Source: an uncultured bacterium (GTDB taxonomy: Bacteria; Hydrogenedentota; Hydrogenedentia; Hydrogenedentales; CAILVY01). From it: a stretch of DNA of 6,990 nucleotides. A program made the translations under genes and the position numbers. The stretch spans positions 1 to 6,990 of the forward strand of contig CALEDJ010000042.1 of the NCBI GenBank assembly GCA_937951485.1, written 5' to 3'. Positions 1 to 6,122 of the stretch are shown piece after piece (within the stretch, counting starts at the first letter, position 1; each line of letters opens with the position of its first letter). A model generated the notes under the pieces. It ran no database searches and was not told where the DNA came from. It worked only from the letters and a program-made list of their open reading frames with translations.

Positions 1-1
1 G

Positions 2-151
2 GGTGAGGGCGAAGGCGAGGGCGAAGGGGAAGGTGAGGGTGAGGGCGAAGGCGAGGGAGAGGGCGAAGGCGAAGGTGAGGGCGAAGGCGAGGGCGAAGGG
101 GAAGGTGAGGGTGAGGGCGAAGGCGAGGGAGAGGGCGAGGGCGAAGGCGAA
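2..151 (+). repeat. Gly-Glu codon repeat with 72-bp higher-order duplication
   Basis: The stretch is 50 codons of strictly alternating GGN and GAR, encoding (Gly-Glu)x25. Two 72-bp blocks, 2-73 and 74-145, match at 71 of 72 positions; the single difference is GAA against GAG. The array therefore grew by recent block duplication rather than dipeptide by dipeptide. The plus strand is purine-dominated with many GGG runs. The array probably continues left of the window. Confidence 0.9.
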
Positions 152-1015
152 GAGCCGGTGTACTTGATTGGCTATCGTGATCTTGTTTTTGCAGATGCCT
201 CCCGAGGCAATCGCCTGGTGGACGTACGCGTTTATTATCCAGCGACGGAAAGCGGGGTCAACAAACCTGTTGCGGGCGATGCCGGCGTCCAGTTCCCGGT
301 GGTGATGATGGCGCACGGCTATCAGATCAGCACAACATCATACGACTACTTGTGGCAATCGCTTGTGCCCAGGGGCTACTTCTTCGTATTGCCGAAGACC
401 GAGAGCGGTTTGTTCCCCAGCCACGGTGAATTCGGCAGGGACTTGGCCTTCATCGCGGATGTCATGCAGGCGGAAGGGGAGCGCGCCGATTCGCCGTTCC
501 TGGGCAAGGTACGGAATGCCACCGCAGTCATGGGCCACAGCATGGGCGGCGGCGCCGCGGTGCTTGCGGTGCAGCACAGCGCCAACATCCATGCGCTGGT
601 CCCCATCGCCGCCGCTGAAACGAATCCCTCCGCCATTGCCGCGTCCGCAAATGTGTTCATTCCGGCGCTGGTGATCGCGGGTGCGTCGGATTGTGTCACG
701 CCGCCCACATCGAACCAGACGCCGATGTACGACAACATGCCGACTTCATGCAAATACATGGTCAGCATCACAAGGGGCAGCCACTGCCAGTTCGCACAGA
801 ACGCATCGCTCTGCAACTTGGCGGAGTCCTTTGCCTGCCCATTCCGGTCTTACATTGCGGCATCCCTGCAGCGTTGGATCACCCTGTCCGTGCTGGAACC
901 CTGGCTGGATTTCGTGCTCAAGGAACGGAGCAGCGCCTGGGGTCAGTTCCAGGAGAATCTGACAACGTTGACCGGTCTGGACCAAATCAGCGTGGTGGGC
1001 GCCTGCGGGGGTTGA
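2..1015 (+). CDS. Alpha/beta hydrolase with N-terminal poly(Gly-Glu) linker (5' partial)
   Basis: The frame is open from the left window edge to a TGA at 1013-1015, so the true start lies outside the window. The GTG at 158 is an internal Val codon, not a start. The visible protein has 25 consecutive Gly-Glu dipeptides, then about 287 residues of alpha/beta-hydrolase fold. Counting the Val at 158 as residue 1, a probable oxyanion-hole His-Gly is at 53-54. The nucleophile elbow GHSMGG is at 126-131 (catalytic Ser128), the likely Asp is D178 (GASDC) and the likely His is H209 (RGSHC). This resembles the chlorophyllase/dienelactone-hydrolase/PAF-acetylhydrolase-like group, which cleaves esters; the substrate cannot be told. 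Six cysteines (179, 198, 210, 219, 227, 283) cluster in the C-terminal half, which suggests disulfides and an extracytoplasmic location. The acidic GE stretch is probably a flexible linker between this domain and an unseen N-terminal part. The gene converges with the glycosyltransferase downstream. Confidence 0.85.
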   Translation, partial: GEGEGEGEGEGEGEGEGEGEGEGEGEGEGEGEGEGEGEGEGEGEGEGEGEEPVYLIGYRDLVFADASRGNRLVDVRVYYPATESGVNKPVAGDAGVQFPVVMMAHGYQISTTSYDYLWQSLVPRGYFFVLPKTESGLFPSHGEFGRDLAFIADVMQAEGERADSPFLGKVRNATAVMGHSMGGGAAVLAVQHSANIHALVPIAAAETNPSAIAASANVFIPALVIAGASDCVTPPTSNQTPMYDNMPTSCKYMVSITRGSHCQFAQNASLCNLAESFACPFRSYIAASLQRWITLSVLEPWLDFVLKERSSAWGQFQENLTTLTGLDQISVVGACGG

Positions 1016-1085
1016 GTGCAAGGCGATTCTTAGGTTGGCGCAACGTGATTCTGCGGAACCCGCCGGGTACGGTTCGGGAGATTGG

Positions 1086-1197
1086 GTTGTCCGCTAAGTT
1101 CCGGCCAGACGCGTGATGCGCGCCCCGAGAATGCGCCATTCGCGGGATTTCTGCCCGCGTTGTCCGCTAAGTTCCGGCCAGACGCGTGATGCGCGCC
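1086..1197. repeat. 39-bp direct repeat, a duplicated gene tail
   Basis: Two identical 39-bp copies lie at 1086-1124 and 1159-1197, separated by 34 bp. The right copy holds the last nine codons and TAG stop of the minus-strand glycosyltransferase (its terminal ARITRLAGT). The left copy is the same sequence repeated beyond the stop, with no gene attached. This looks like a short segmental duplication of the gene's 3' end. Confidence 0.85.
1141..1159. terminator. Candidate hairpin between convergent genes
   Basis: A perfect 6-bp GC-only stem (CGCGGG at 1141-1146 with CCCGCG at 1154-1159) encloses a 7-nt loop, midway between the hydrolase stop and the glycosyltransferase stop. No T-run follows on either strand, so an intrinsic terminator is possible but weak. 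It lies between the two copies of the 39-bp repeat, overlapping the second by one base. Confidence 0.3.
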
Positions 1198-2714
1198 AGC
1201 ACGATGCCGTGTTTCTCGTAGAGCACTTCATGTTCGCCCAGATGCTGGAGCCAGTGGGACTCCGTCAGGACGACCAGATCGGAGCCGGACGGCGCCTTCG
1301 GCATCAGCCGATCCTGATAGACCATGAAACTCGGCAGGCTCACCTGCCACGGGACCACTTCCAGATCGCGCTCGCGCGCCACCAGCGCCGCCTCCTTCAC
1401 CGGCTGGTGCAACACCGCCCCCGTGATCGACATCCCGGCGAAATTGACCATGGCCGTCATGATTATTCCCGCCGCAACCAGTTTCCATGCGCGCGACGGG
1501 CCGCGCGCGAAGGCCATCGCGAGAAGACAGGCCAGCCCGGCGCCCATCGGCAGCAGACAGGTCCAATGCCGCAGATACCCCGCTGCGGCGCGCAGCGCAT
1601 CCGCCGCGTAGGGGTCTTTCACGCGCGGAATGGCAAGGGGCAGCACGGCGGAAAGCGCCAGCAACACGATGAACAACAGCGCGGCGGGCGCGAACAGCCA
1701 GCGGTCGCTACGCACGTCCTCCAGATGCAGCGCCATGAGCAGGAACAGCGGCGTGTAGCCGTAGATGACGTAATGCGGGAGTTTTGTGCCCGACAGCGAG
1801 AAAAAGACCCAGACAAACAGGAACCACAGCAGCAGATACTGCCGGAAGGGGTCGCGGAAATCCTCGCGGAAGCGCGACAGGCTGCGCAAGAGGACCGCCG
1901 TGTACGGCATCACGCCGACGAGGATGACCGGCACGTAATAGATGAGGCTGCCGCCGTGTCCCTCGAAAGGCCCTCCGAAACGCTGCACGTTATGGCGCAA
2001 TATGAAACCTTCCACGAATTCCCAGCCCTGAACCCACAGCACCGCCGCATACCACGGCAATGCAATCGCCAGGAAGAGCAGGATCGGCCCCGGCGCGGCG
2101 AGCGACCGGAACCAGCGCCGCCATTCGCCGCGAATCAGGCAGAACAGGAATGTCACCGCGCACGGAATCAGGATCGCCACCGGGCCTTTGGTCAGCATGC
2201 CCAGCGCCATCGCGATGGCCGCCGCGTAGAGATGCGTCGTGTCGTTGCGTTCGTAATAAAGCCACAATGAGAACATCGTGACGGCGATGCAGAGGTTCAG
2301 CAGCGCGTCGGCGATGGCCGCCTTGCCGATCACTGTCACCTGCGCGGCGGTCATGAGGAAAAACGCCGCCCAGAACGCGGTCTCCGCGCCGAGGCGCCGC
2401 CGCGCGAAGAGATAGAGCGCCAATGCCCACAGGCTCGCGGCAATCGAGGAGGGCAGCCGGAACGCGAATTCCGTCAAGCCAAACATTTTCACACTCAACG
2501 CCTGAAGCCAATAAATGAGAATTGGCTTGTCGTATCGCGGCTCGCCGTTCAGATAGGTCATCAGATAATTGCCGCTCACAAGCATCTCGCGCGTGGCCTC
2601 GCAGAACGCTCCCTCATCCTTGTTGAACAGCGGCGCGCGGCCAATCCCCGCGAAGAAGGACAGCCATGCCACGGCAACCAACAACGCGATCCGGAGTTTT
2701 TCATTCCCGAACAA
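1167..2714 (-). CDS. GT39/ArnT-like membrane glycosyltransferase
   Basis: This 515-residue polytopic protein has roughly 12 hydrophobic segments, starting at about residues 7-25 and 87-105 and ending near 411-431. It has the hallmarks of the PMT/ArnT family, which moves a sugar from a polyprenyl-phosphate carrier onto lipid or protein on the periplasmic side. The first extracytoplasmic loop has the acidic pair D33-E34 followed by EATREML and SGN; D33 is the expected catalytic base. An RYDKPILIYWL motif (60-70) follows, then RHNVQRFGGP (240-249) and the SGTKLPHY segment (308-315) corresponding to the ArnT SxxKxxxY region. The soluble C-terminal part is about residues 435-515. The start is TTG at 2714, overlapping the phosphatase stop by 14 nt; an AAGGA lies 11 nt upstream, suggesting translational coupling. 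Later TTG or GTG codons at residues 11, 12 and 15 are alternatives. Acceptor and sugar are unknown. A duplicate of its last codons lies beyond the stop. Confidence 0.87.
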   Translation of the reverse strand: MFGNEKLRIALLVAVAWLSFFAGIGRAPLFNKDEGAFCEATREMLVSGNYLMTYLNGEPRYDKPILIYWLQALSVKMFGLTEFAFRLPSSIAASLWALALYLFARRRLGAETAFWAAFFLMTAAQVTVIGKAAIADALLNLCIAVTMFSLWLYYERNDTTHLYAAAIAMALGMLTKGPVAILIPCAVTFLFCLIRGEWRRWFRSLAAPGPILLFLAIALPWYAAVLWVQGWEFVEGFILRHNVQRFGGPFEGHGGSLIYYVPVILVGVMPYTAVLLRSLSRFREDFRDPFRQYLLLWFLFVWVFFSLSGTKLPHYVIYGYTPLFLLMALHLEDVRSDRWLFAPAALLFIVLLALSAVLPLAIPRVKDPYAADALRAAAGYLRHWTCLLPMGAGLACLLAMAFARGPSRAWKLVAAGIIMTAMVNFAGMSITGAVLHQPVKEAALVARERDLEVVPWQVSLPSFMVYQDRLMPKAPSGSDLVVLTESHWLQHLGEHEVLYEKHGIVLARITRLAGT

Positions 2715-3348
2715 TTTCCGCCCGATCCTTGTCCTTTTCGAAAAACCAGTGCCACGTCAGCGCCGACCCCGCGTAACCCAGCCATGCCCCGGCGATTACA
2801 TCGCTGAGATAATGCTGCGTGGTGATGGCGCGCCCGAAGGATAGCACGATTCCCGCCGCGCACAACAGCCGGAACCATCGGGGGAACAGGCGCCCCAGCG
2901 CCCCGGCCACCGCCATGCAGGTCGTGGCATGGCCAGACGGAAAAGAAAGGTACGGGAGCTGATAGTGAAACAGGTGAAAACCATAAAGCGATTCCTCAAA
3001 AAGGAGGGTCGGACGATAGCGGGCAAAGATCATCTTGATCAGCAAAGCCGCACTGCCCGTGAGCGCCACTGTCACGATGAAATAGCCTGCATATGGCGTT
3101 CGCTCCGGTCGGAGCCATCGGCATGCCAGCCAGGCGATGGCCCCTGCGATGAGATAAGGGCGCGCTTCCCCTGTTTGCGCCAGAAACCGGAATGCGAGAT
3201 ACAGCGAAGATCCGCGTTGCCCGTGGAAAAATCTCGCGATGGGAATATCCCACAGAAAATACGCGGCCGTGCAGGCCGCAACGGCCAGAGAAAACAGTAT
3301 GGTATGTTGGCTGGTTCTGAAGTTCACATGCGGCTCCGGTCGAGGCAT
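2701..3348 (-). CDS. PAP2-superfamily membrane phosphatase
   Basis: This protein of 215 residues (222 if the in-frame GTG at 3369 is used) carries all three motifs of the type 2 phosphatidic acid phosphatase family. They are K105-x6-R112-P113, PSGH at 137-140, and R173-x5-H179-x3-D183. The phosphohistidine is expected at H179 and the acid/base His at H140. Five or six hydrophobic segments place it in the inner membrane with the active site near the periplasmic face. Family members dephosphorylate undecaprenyl pyrophosphate, phosphatidylglycerol phosphate or lipid A. It overlaps the following GT39 gene by 14 nt, so a role in supplying or recycling a polyprenyl-phosphate carrier is attractive, but that is inference. 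Neither start has a clear Shine-Dalgarno; ATG at 3348 was chosen over GTG at 3369. It is divergent from the sulfotransferase. Confidence 0.88.
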   Translation of the reverse strand: MPRPEPHVNFRTSQHTILFSLAVAACTAAYFLWDIPIARFFHGQRGSSLYLAFRFLAQTGEARPYLIAGAIAWLACRWLRPERTPYAGYFIVTVALTGSAALLIKMIFARYRPTLLFEESLYGFHLFHYQLPYLSFPSGHATTCMAVAGALGRLFPRWFRLLCAAGIVLSFGRAITTQHYLSDVIAGAWLGYAGSALTWHWFFEKDKDRAEIVRE

Positions 3349-3674
3349 TTGTAGAATGCGTTTCCCCACGCTGTGCGCAGACTGCTCGCATCAAAAATCA
3401 ATGGCTTGTTCGATGTTGTGACGACCAAAAGGGTTTATTTCGCAAATGCCCCGGCCTTGAACGAGGACAATGCGGACATTACGATCAGTGCATCGTGACG
3501 CCCCTCCCGCGCGTCATCCAACGTGGCGGCGCTCAGCGCCTTATCATGCTTCCTGAAACAGTGAGGTGCTCGAAACCTGACGATGTTCTGCCCTTTCAAA
3601 TGCATCCCGGTGTGTATCATAGGACGGATTGCAGGGAGAATGCCAGTCTGCGCTTCCTCATGTATGGCGGGCGA

Positions 3675-3704
3675 TTGACATGCCGTAATCACAGGGAATA
3701 AGGT
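3675..3704 (+). promoter_or_regulatory. Candidate sigma-70-like promoter for the sulfotransferase gene
   Basis: A perfect TTGACA -35 hexamer (3675-3680) is followed after 17-18 nt by a poor -10 region (ATAAGG at 3698 or TAAGGT at 3699). The position, about 40 nt upstream of the sulfotransferase start, fits. The -10 match is weak, so this is tentative. Confidence 0.35.
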
Positions 3705-3729
3705 AGCAAGTCACAACAGGCAATCACGC

Positions 3730-3737
3730 AAAGGAAG
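3730..3737 (+). promoter_or_regulatory. Shine-Dalgarno that fixes the sulfotransferase start
   Basis: AAAGGAAG lies at 3730-3737, with AGGA ending 10 nt before the ATG at 3746. An upstream in-frame GTG at 3737 overlaps this ribosome-binding site, so it cannot be the start served by it. ATG 3746 is preferred. Confidence 0.7.
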
Positions 3738-3745
3738 TGAAAAAC

Positions 3746-4765
3746 ATGTCGGTCCAAATGTTGTTTGTCATAGGCGCGCCGCGCTCGGGCACGACTATGC
3801 TCGAGCACATGCTGTCGTCGCATTCGATGATTCAGGGCGGCCCCGAACCGCACCTGCTCACCCCGCTGGCGCATCTGGGGGTGTGGAACAAGGTGGATAA
3901 GGCCCCCTATGACCATGTGCTCGCGGCGGAATCGCAGAAACTCTTTGTGAGTCAATTGCCCCGCCAGGAACAGGACTACTGGGACGCCTGCCGCGCCTAT
4001 TGCGATGTGCTCTACGGGCGCTATCTCGCCGCGAAGGGCGGCAAACCCATCTGCCTGGACAAGACCCCCGCCTATGCGCTCATCCTTCCGTTTATGATGA
4101 AGGTTTTTCCGGACGCCAAATACGTGGTCATCACGCGGCATCCGCTCGCCGTCTTCTCCTCCTTCGCCAATTCCTTTTTCGACGGCGACTACCTGGTGGC
4201 CCAACAGTACAACCCGATCCTCAACCGCTATGTGCCGGCCATCGCCGCTTTCCTCCGCCAACGGGAGATTCCGTTCATTCATGTGCGCTACGAAGATTTC
4301 GTGAAAGACCCCGAAACCTGGTTTGCCCGCATCTGCGAGTACATCGGCGTGCCGTTTGAACAGGAGGCCATAGAGTATGGCAAACAGGCGGGCAATGAAG
4401 ACCGTCCCAAAGGGCTGGGCGACCCCATCGGCGTGGCGCAACACACCCGCCCGACCACCGCGTCCGTGAAGAAGTGGGTGCAGGAACTGGCGTCGGACCC
4501 CGCGAAACTTGCGCTCATGCGCCGCATCGTCGGCGAACTGGACCCGGATGACCTCGCGGTTTTCGGGTTTCCGCCGGACACGCTGTGGAAACCGCTGGAA
4601 GAGGCCGGCCCGGGCGTGGCCCCGCCGAAACCCCCGAAATTCGACCGCTATCGCCTGCAACGCAAACTCATCATCCGCCTGCGCGCCCGCGCGCAGAAAG
4701 GCGGCCTCTTCCGCAAGGCCATGCAGAAAATGCGCCTCGCCTGCGATGTGATTCTGCGTGAGTAG
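3746..4765 (+). CDS. PAPS-dependent sulfotransferase
   Basis: This 339-residue soluble protein belongs to the P-loop-like sulfotransferase superfamily, which transfers sulfate from PAPS to hydroxyl or amino groups of carbohydrates, lipids or small molecules. The 5'-phosphosulfate loop is at the extreme N-terminus: VIGAPRSGTTMLE, residues 8-20. The LDKTPAY segment is at 104-110, a common landmark of the bacterial sulfotransferase_3 type. The 3'-phosphate-binding Arg and Ser are R131 and S139 (ITRHPLAVFSS, the R-x7-S pattern). The YEDFVKDPETWFARICEYIGVPFE-type helix at 182-205 is typical. The last 45 residues are Pro-rich then strongly basic (about residues 293-330), possibly for binding an anionic acceptor or membrane surface. 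No signal peptide is visible, so it is cytosolic. It is a lone gene, divergent from the phosphatase/GT39 pair and converging on apbE. A link to envelope glycan sulfation is plausible but unproven. Confidence 0.88.
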   Translation: MSVQMLFVIGAPRSGTTMLEHMLSSHSMIQGGPEPHLLTPLAHLGVWNKVDKAPYDHVLAAESQKLFVSQLPRQEQDYWDACRAYCDVLYGRYLAAKGGKPICLDKTPAYALILPFMMKVFPDAKYVVITRHPLAVFSSFANSFFDGDYLVAQQYNPILNRYVPAIAAFLRQREIPFIHVRYEDFVKDPETWFARICEYIGVPFEQEAIEYGKQAGNEDRPKGLGDPIGVAQHTRPTTASVKKWVQELASDPAKLALMRRIVGELDPDDLAVFGFPPDTLWKPLEEAGPGVAPPKPPKFDRYRLQRKLIIRLRARAQKGGLFRKAMQKMRLACDVILRE

Positions 4766-4882
4766 CCCCCGTGCGGCAAGACCTCGCCGGCCGTTCCTGT
4801 TTTTCGGCGGCACTTGAGCGGAATGGCGCGAAGCGCCGGCGGATGTGGAAAAAGCACAGCATTCCCCCCCGGCCCCCACTCC

Positions 4883-4908
4883 GCCAAAAAGTACCGGCCC
4901 CTGCCGGT
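4883..4908 (-). terminator. Rho-independent terminator downstream of apbE
   Basis: Read on the minus strand just after the apbE stop (4919), ACCGGC pairs with GCCGGT (4903-4908 with 4893-4898) around an AGGG tetraloop. It is followed by AC and a run of five T (4890-4886). The geometry is that of an intrinsic terminator. The same hairpin read on the plus strand is followed by only a mixed pyrimidine stretch and may act weakly on the sulfotransferase transcript. Confidence 0.65.
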
Positions 4909-4918
4909 TCTTCGCTTC

Positions 4919-6109
4919 TCAGGGCCTTGCCATCATGGCCTCGAAAGCGGGGGTGGTAATTTCGGTGAAGCCGTCACGGCCGTCGTGGAGGAAGAACAGC
5001 GCGGCGATTCCGTGACGCCGGGCGAAGGCCAGGCCCTCGTCGGGACCAAGCGCCATGATCGCGGTGGCGTAGGCGTCGGCCCAGGCGCATTCGGGGTGGA
5101 AAACGCTGACGGAAGCGAGCGCATGCGCGACGGGGCGGCCCGTGCGCGGGTCAATGGTGTGCGACTGGCGAACGCCGTCCACCACGCGGAAGTTGCGGTA
5201 ATCGCCGGAGGTGGCCAGCGCCATATCGCGAAGCGCCACGACGCGCGCGACGGCGCGCCGGTCGGGATCGGGGCGTTCGATGCCGATACGCCAGGGGACG
5301 CCGCGTTCGTTCTCGCCGCGCGCGCGCACTTCGCCGCCGACTTCGATCATGTAGTGGGCGATGCCGCGCGCGTCGAGCGCCTCGGCCACACGGTCCACGG
5401 CGTAGCCCTTGGCGACGGCGGACAAGTCGCAGTAGAGGTCCGGGAGATGCTTGCGGAGGTGGCCGTCTTCGGTCATCTCGAGGTGTTGATAACCGACGCG
5501 GGCGCGCAGACCTTCGATGGCGGCGTCATCCGGCGGCGACGCGGGCGGGTCCGGACCGAAGCCCCACGCATTGACCAGCGGGCCGACCGTGATGTCGAAT
5601 GCGCCGCCGCTCTGACGGCTGACTTCCAGGGCAATCGCAAACACCCCGGCCACGGGCGCATCCACGGGGAACGGCGCGTCGCTTGCGTGCCGGTTGAACC
5701 GGGAGAGTTGCGAATCGGGATCATACGTGGACATCAGGGCGTTGACCTCCTCCAGCCGATCCCGGATAACCTGTTCCATCGCGACGGACGAGAAATCCCC
5801 GACCGGCGGCGCAATCACCTTCACGGTGTACACCGTGCCCATCGTCTGCCCCGTAAAAACATGCACGACAGGCCCGCGCCCACACCCGCCCAGCAGCGCC
5901 GCGCAAAGCAAAAGAAATATCTTTGTTGTGGCCGGTCTTTTGTTGTGGCCGGTCTCCTGACCGCGCCACAGGTTCACTTTGTTGTGGCCGGTCTCCTGAC
6001 CGCGCCACAGGTTCACTTTGTTGTGGCCGGTCTCCTGACCGCGCCACAGGTTCACTTTGTTGTGGCCGGTCTCCTGACCGCGCCACAGCCCCCGACCGAA
6101 GGTCTCCAT
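4919..6109 (-). CDS. apbE: FAD:protein FMN transferase, ApbE-family lipoprotein; 5' end made of REP repeats
   Basis: ApbE enzymes attach FMN through a phosphoester to Thr/Ser of proteins such as NqrB/C and RnfD/G, on the outer side of the inner membrane. Counting from ATG 6109 (396 residues), the landmarks are a hydrophobic stretch and lipobox ALLGGC with Cys76, then MGTVYTV (90-96). These are followed by LMSTYDPDSQLSRFN (125-139), FDITVGPLVNAWGFG (171-185) and DLSAVAKGYAVDRVAEAL (228-245). IEVGGEVRARG (255-265), SGDYRNF (301-307), HTIDPRTGRPV (317-327) and ADAYATAIMALG (344-355, likely Mg ligands D345 and T349) complete the domain. The oddity is at the front: residues 1-63 are translated REP repeats, a 13-residue unit containing RGQETGHNK. 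No native Met precedes the signal peptide core. Candidate starts are TTG 6133 (GGAG 10 nt upstream, overlapping the RAYT stop by 11 nt), ATG 6109 inside a repeat, or a repeat GTG such as 5977. A flavinylation target is not in the window. Confidence 0.85.
   Translation of the reverse strand: METFGRGLWRGQETGHNKVNLWRGQETGHNKVNLWRGQETGHNKVNLWRGQETGHNKRPATTKIFLLLCAALLGGCGRGPVVHVFTGQTMGTVYTVKVIAPPVGDFSSVAMEQVIRDRLEEVNALMSTYDPDSQLSRFNRHASDAPFPVDAPVAGVFAIALEVSRQSGGAFDITVGPLVNAWGFGPDPPASPPDDAAIEGLRARVGYQHLEMTEDGHLRKHLPDLYCDLSAVAKGYAVDRVAEALDARGIAHYMIEVGGEVRARGENERGVPWRIGIERPDPDRRAVARVVALRDMALATSGDYRNFRVVDGVRQSHTIDPRTGRPVAHALASVSVFHPECAWADAYATAIMALGPDEGLAFARRHGIAALFFLHDGRDGFTEITTPAFEAMMARP
5922..6088 (-). 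repeat. Left REP-like array: 39-bp tandem hairpin units
   Basis: Three perfect 39-bp units (5939-5977, 5978-6016, 6017-6055) are followed by a 33-bp fourth unit (6056-6088) and preceded by a 16-bp partial unit (5922-5937). Each full unit contains an imperfect palindrome. In unit 1, TGTGGC (5944-5949) pairs with GCCACA (5965-5970) and CGGTC with GACCG, around a TCCT loop, with one unpaired C: an 11-bp stem with a single bulge. The units are in frame with apbE. Copies in opposite orientation occur at 6768-6979. Confidence 0.9.
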
Positions 6110-6112
6110 ATT
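6056..6112 (-). repeat. Left inverted-repeat arm of the RAYT element
   Basis: On the minus strand from 6112 this 57-bp arm starts AATATGGAGACCTTCGG. It runs through one hairpin unit to ACAAA at 6056. The right arm (6744-6799, plus strand) is the same except for one G fewer in a G-run and A instead of G at the hairpin bulge. It lies 10 nt beyond the RAYT stop codon. Confidence 0.85.
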
Positions 6113-6122
6113 CCCCGTTTTC

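Larger units (their letters stand above)
3370..3745. other. Divergent intergenic region without a convincing gene
   Basis: About 375 bp separate the divergent phosphatase and sulfotransferase genes. The stretch is less GC-rich than its neighbours. Small overlapping open frames exist on both strands (3435-3692 minus, 85 codons from GTG; 3495-3701 plus, 68 codons). Neither has a ribosome-binding site or a recognisable domain, and they cover each other. The minus frame has a somewhat coding-like second half (residues about 48-85), so a decayed gene remnant cannot be excluded. The region should hold promoters in both directions; only the plus-strand one has a visible candidate. Confidence 0.5.

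Noticed and set aside
1047-1077. Hairpin-like GAACC...GGTTC downstream of the hydrolase stop as terminator
   Set aside because: The stem is only 5 bp with a long loop and no T-run follows.
1113-2270. Long plus-strand open frame (385 codons)
   Set aside because: It is antisense to the well-supported GT39 gene, its translation is rich in Arg, His and Gln, and it has no domain.
3435-3692. Small minus-strand frame of 85 codons (GTG start)
   Set aside because: It has no ribosome-binding site, no recognisable domain, and an overlapping frame on the other strand. Its second half looks faintly coding-like, so a gene remnant remains possible.
3689-4879. Long minus-strand open frame (396 codons)
   Set aside because: It is the antisense shadow of the sulfotransferase, whose motifs are unambiguous on the plus strand; GC-rich third positions keep the reverse frame open.
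5922-6088. Regularly repeated 39-bp units as a CRISPR array
   Set aside because: The units are directly abutting with no variable spacers, contain a bulged palindrome, occur inverted on the other side of a RAYT gene, and no cas gene is present.
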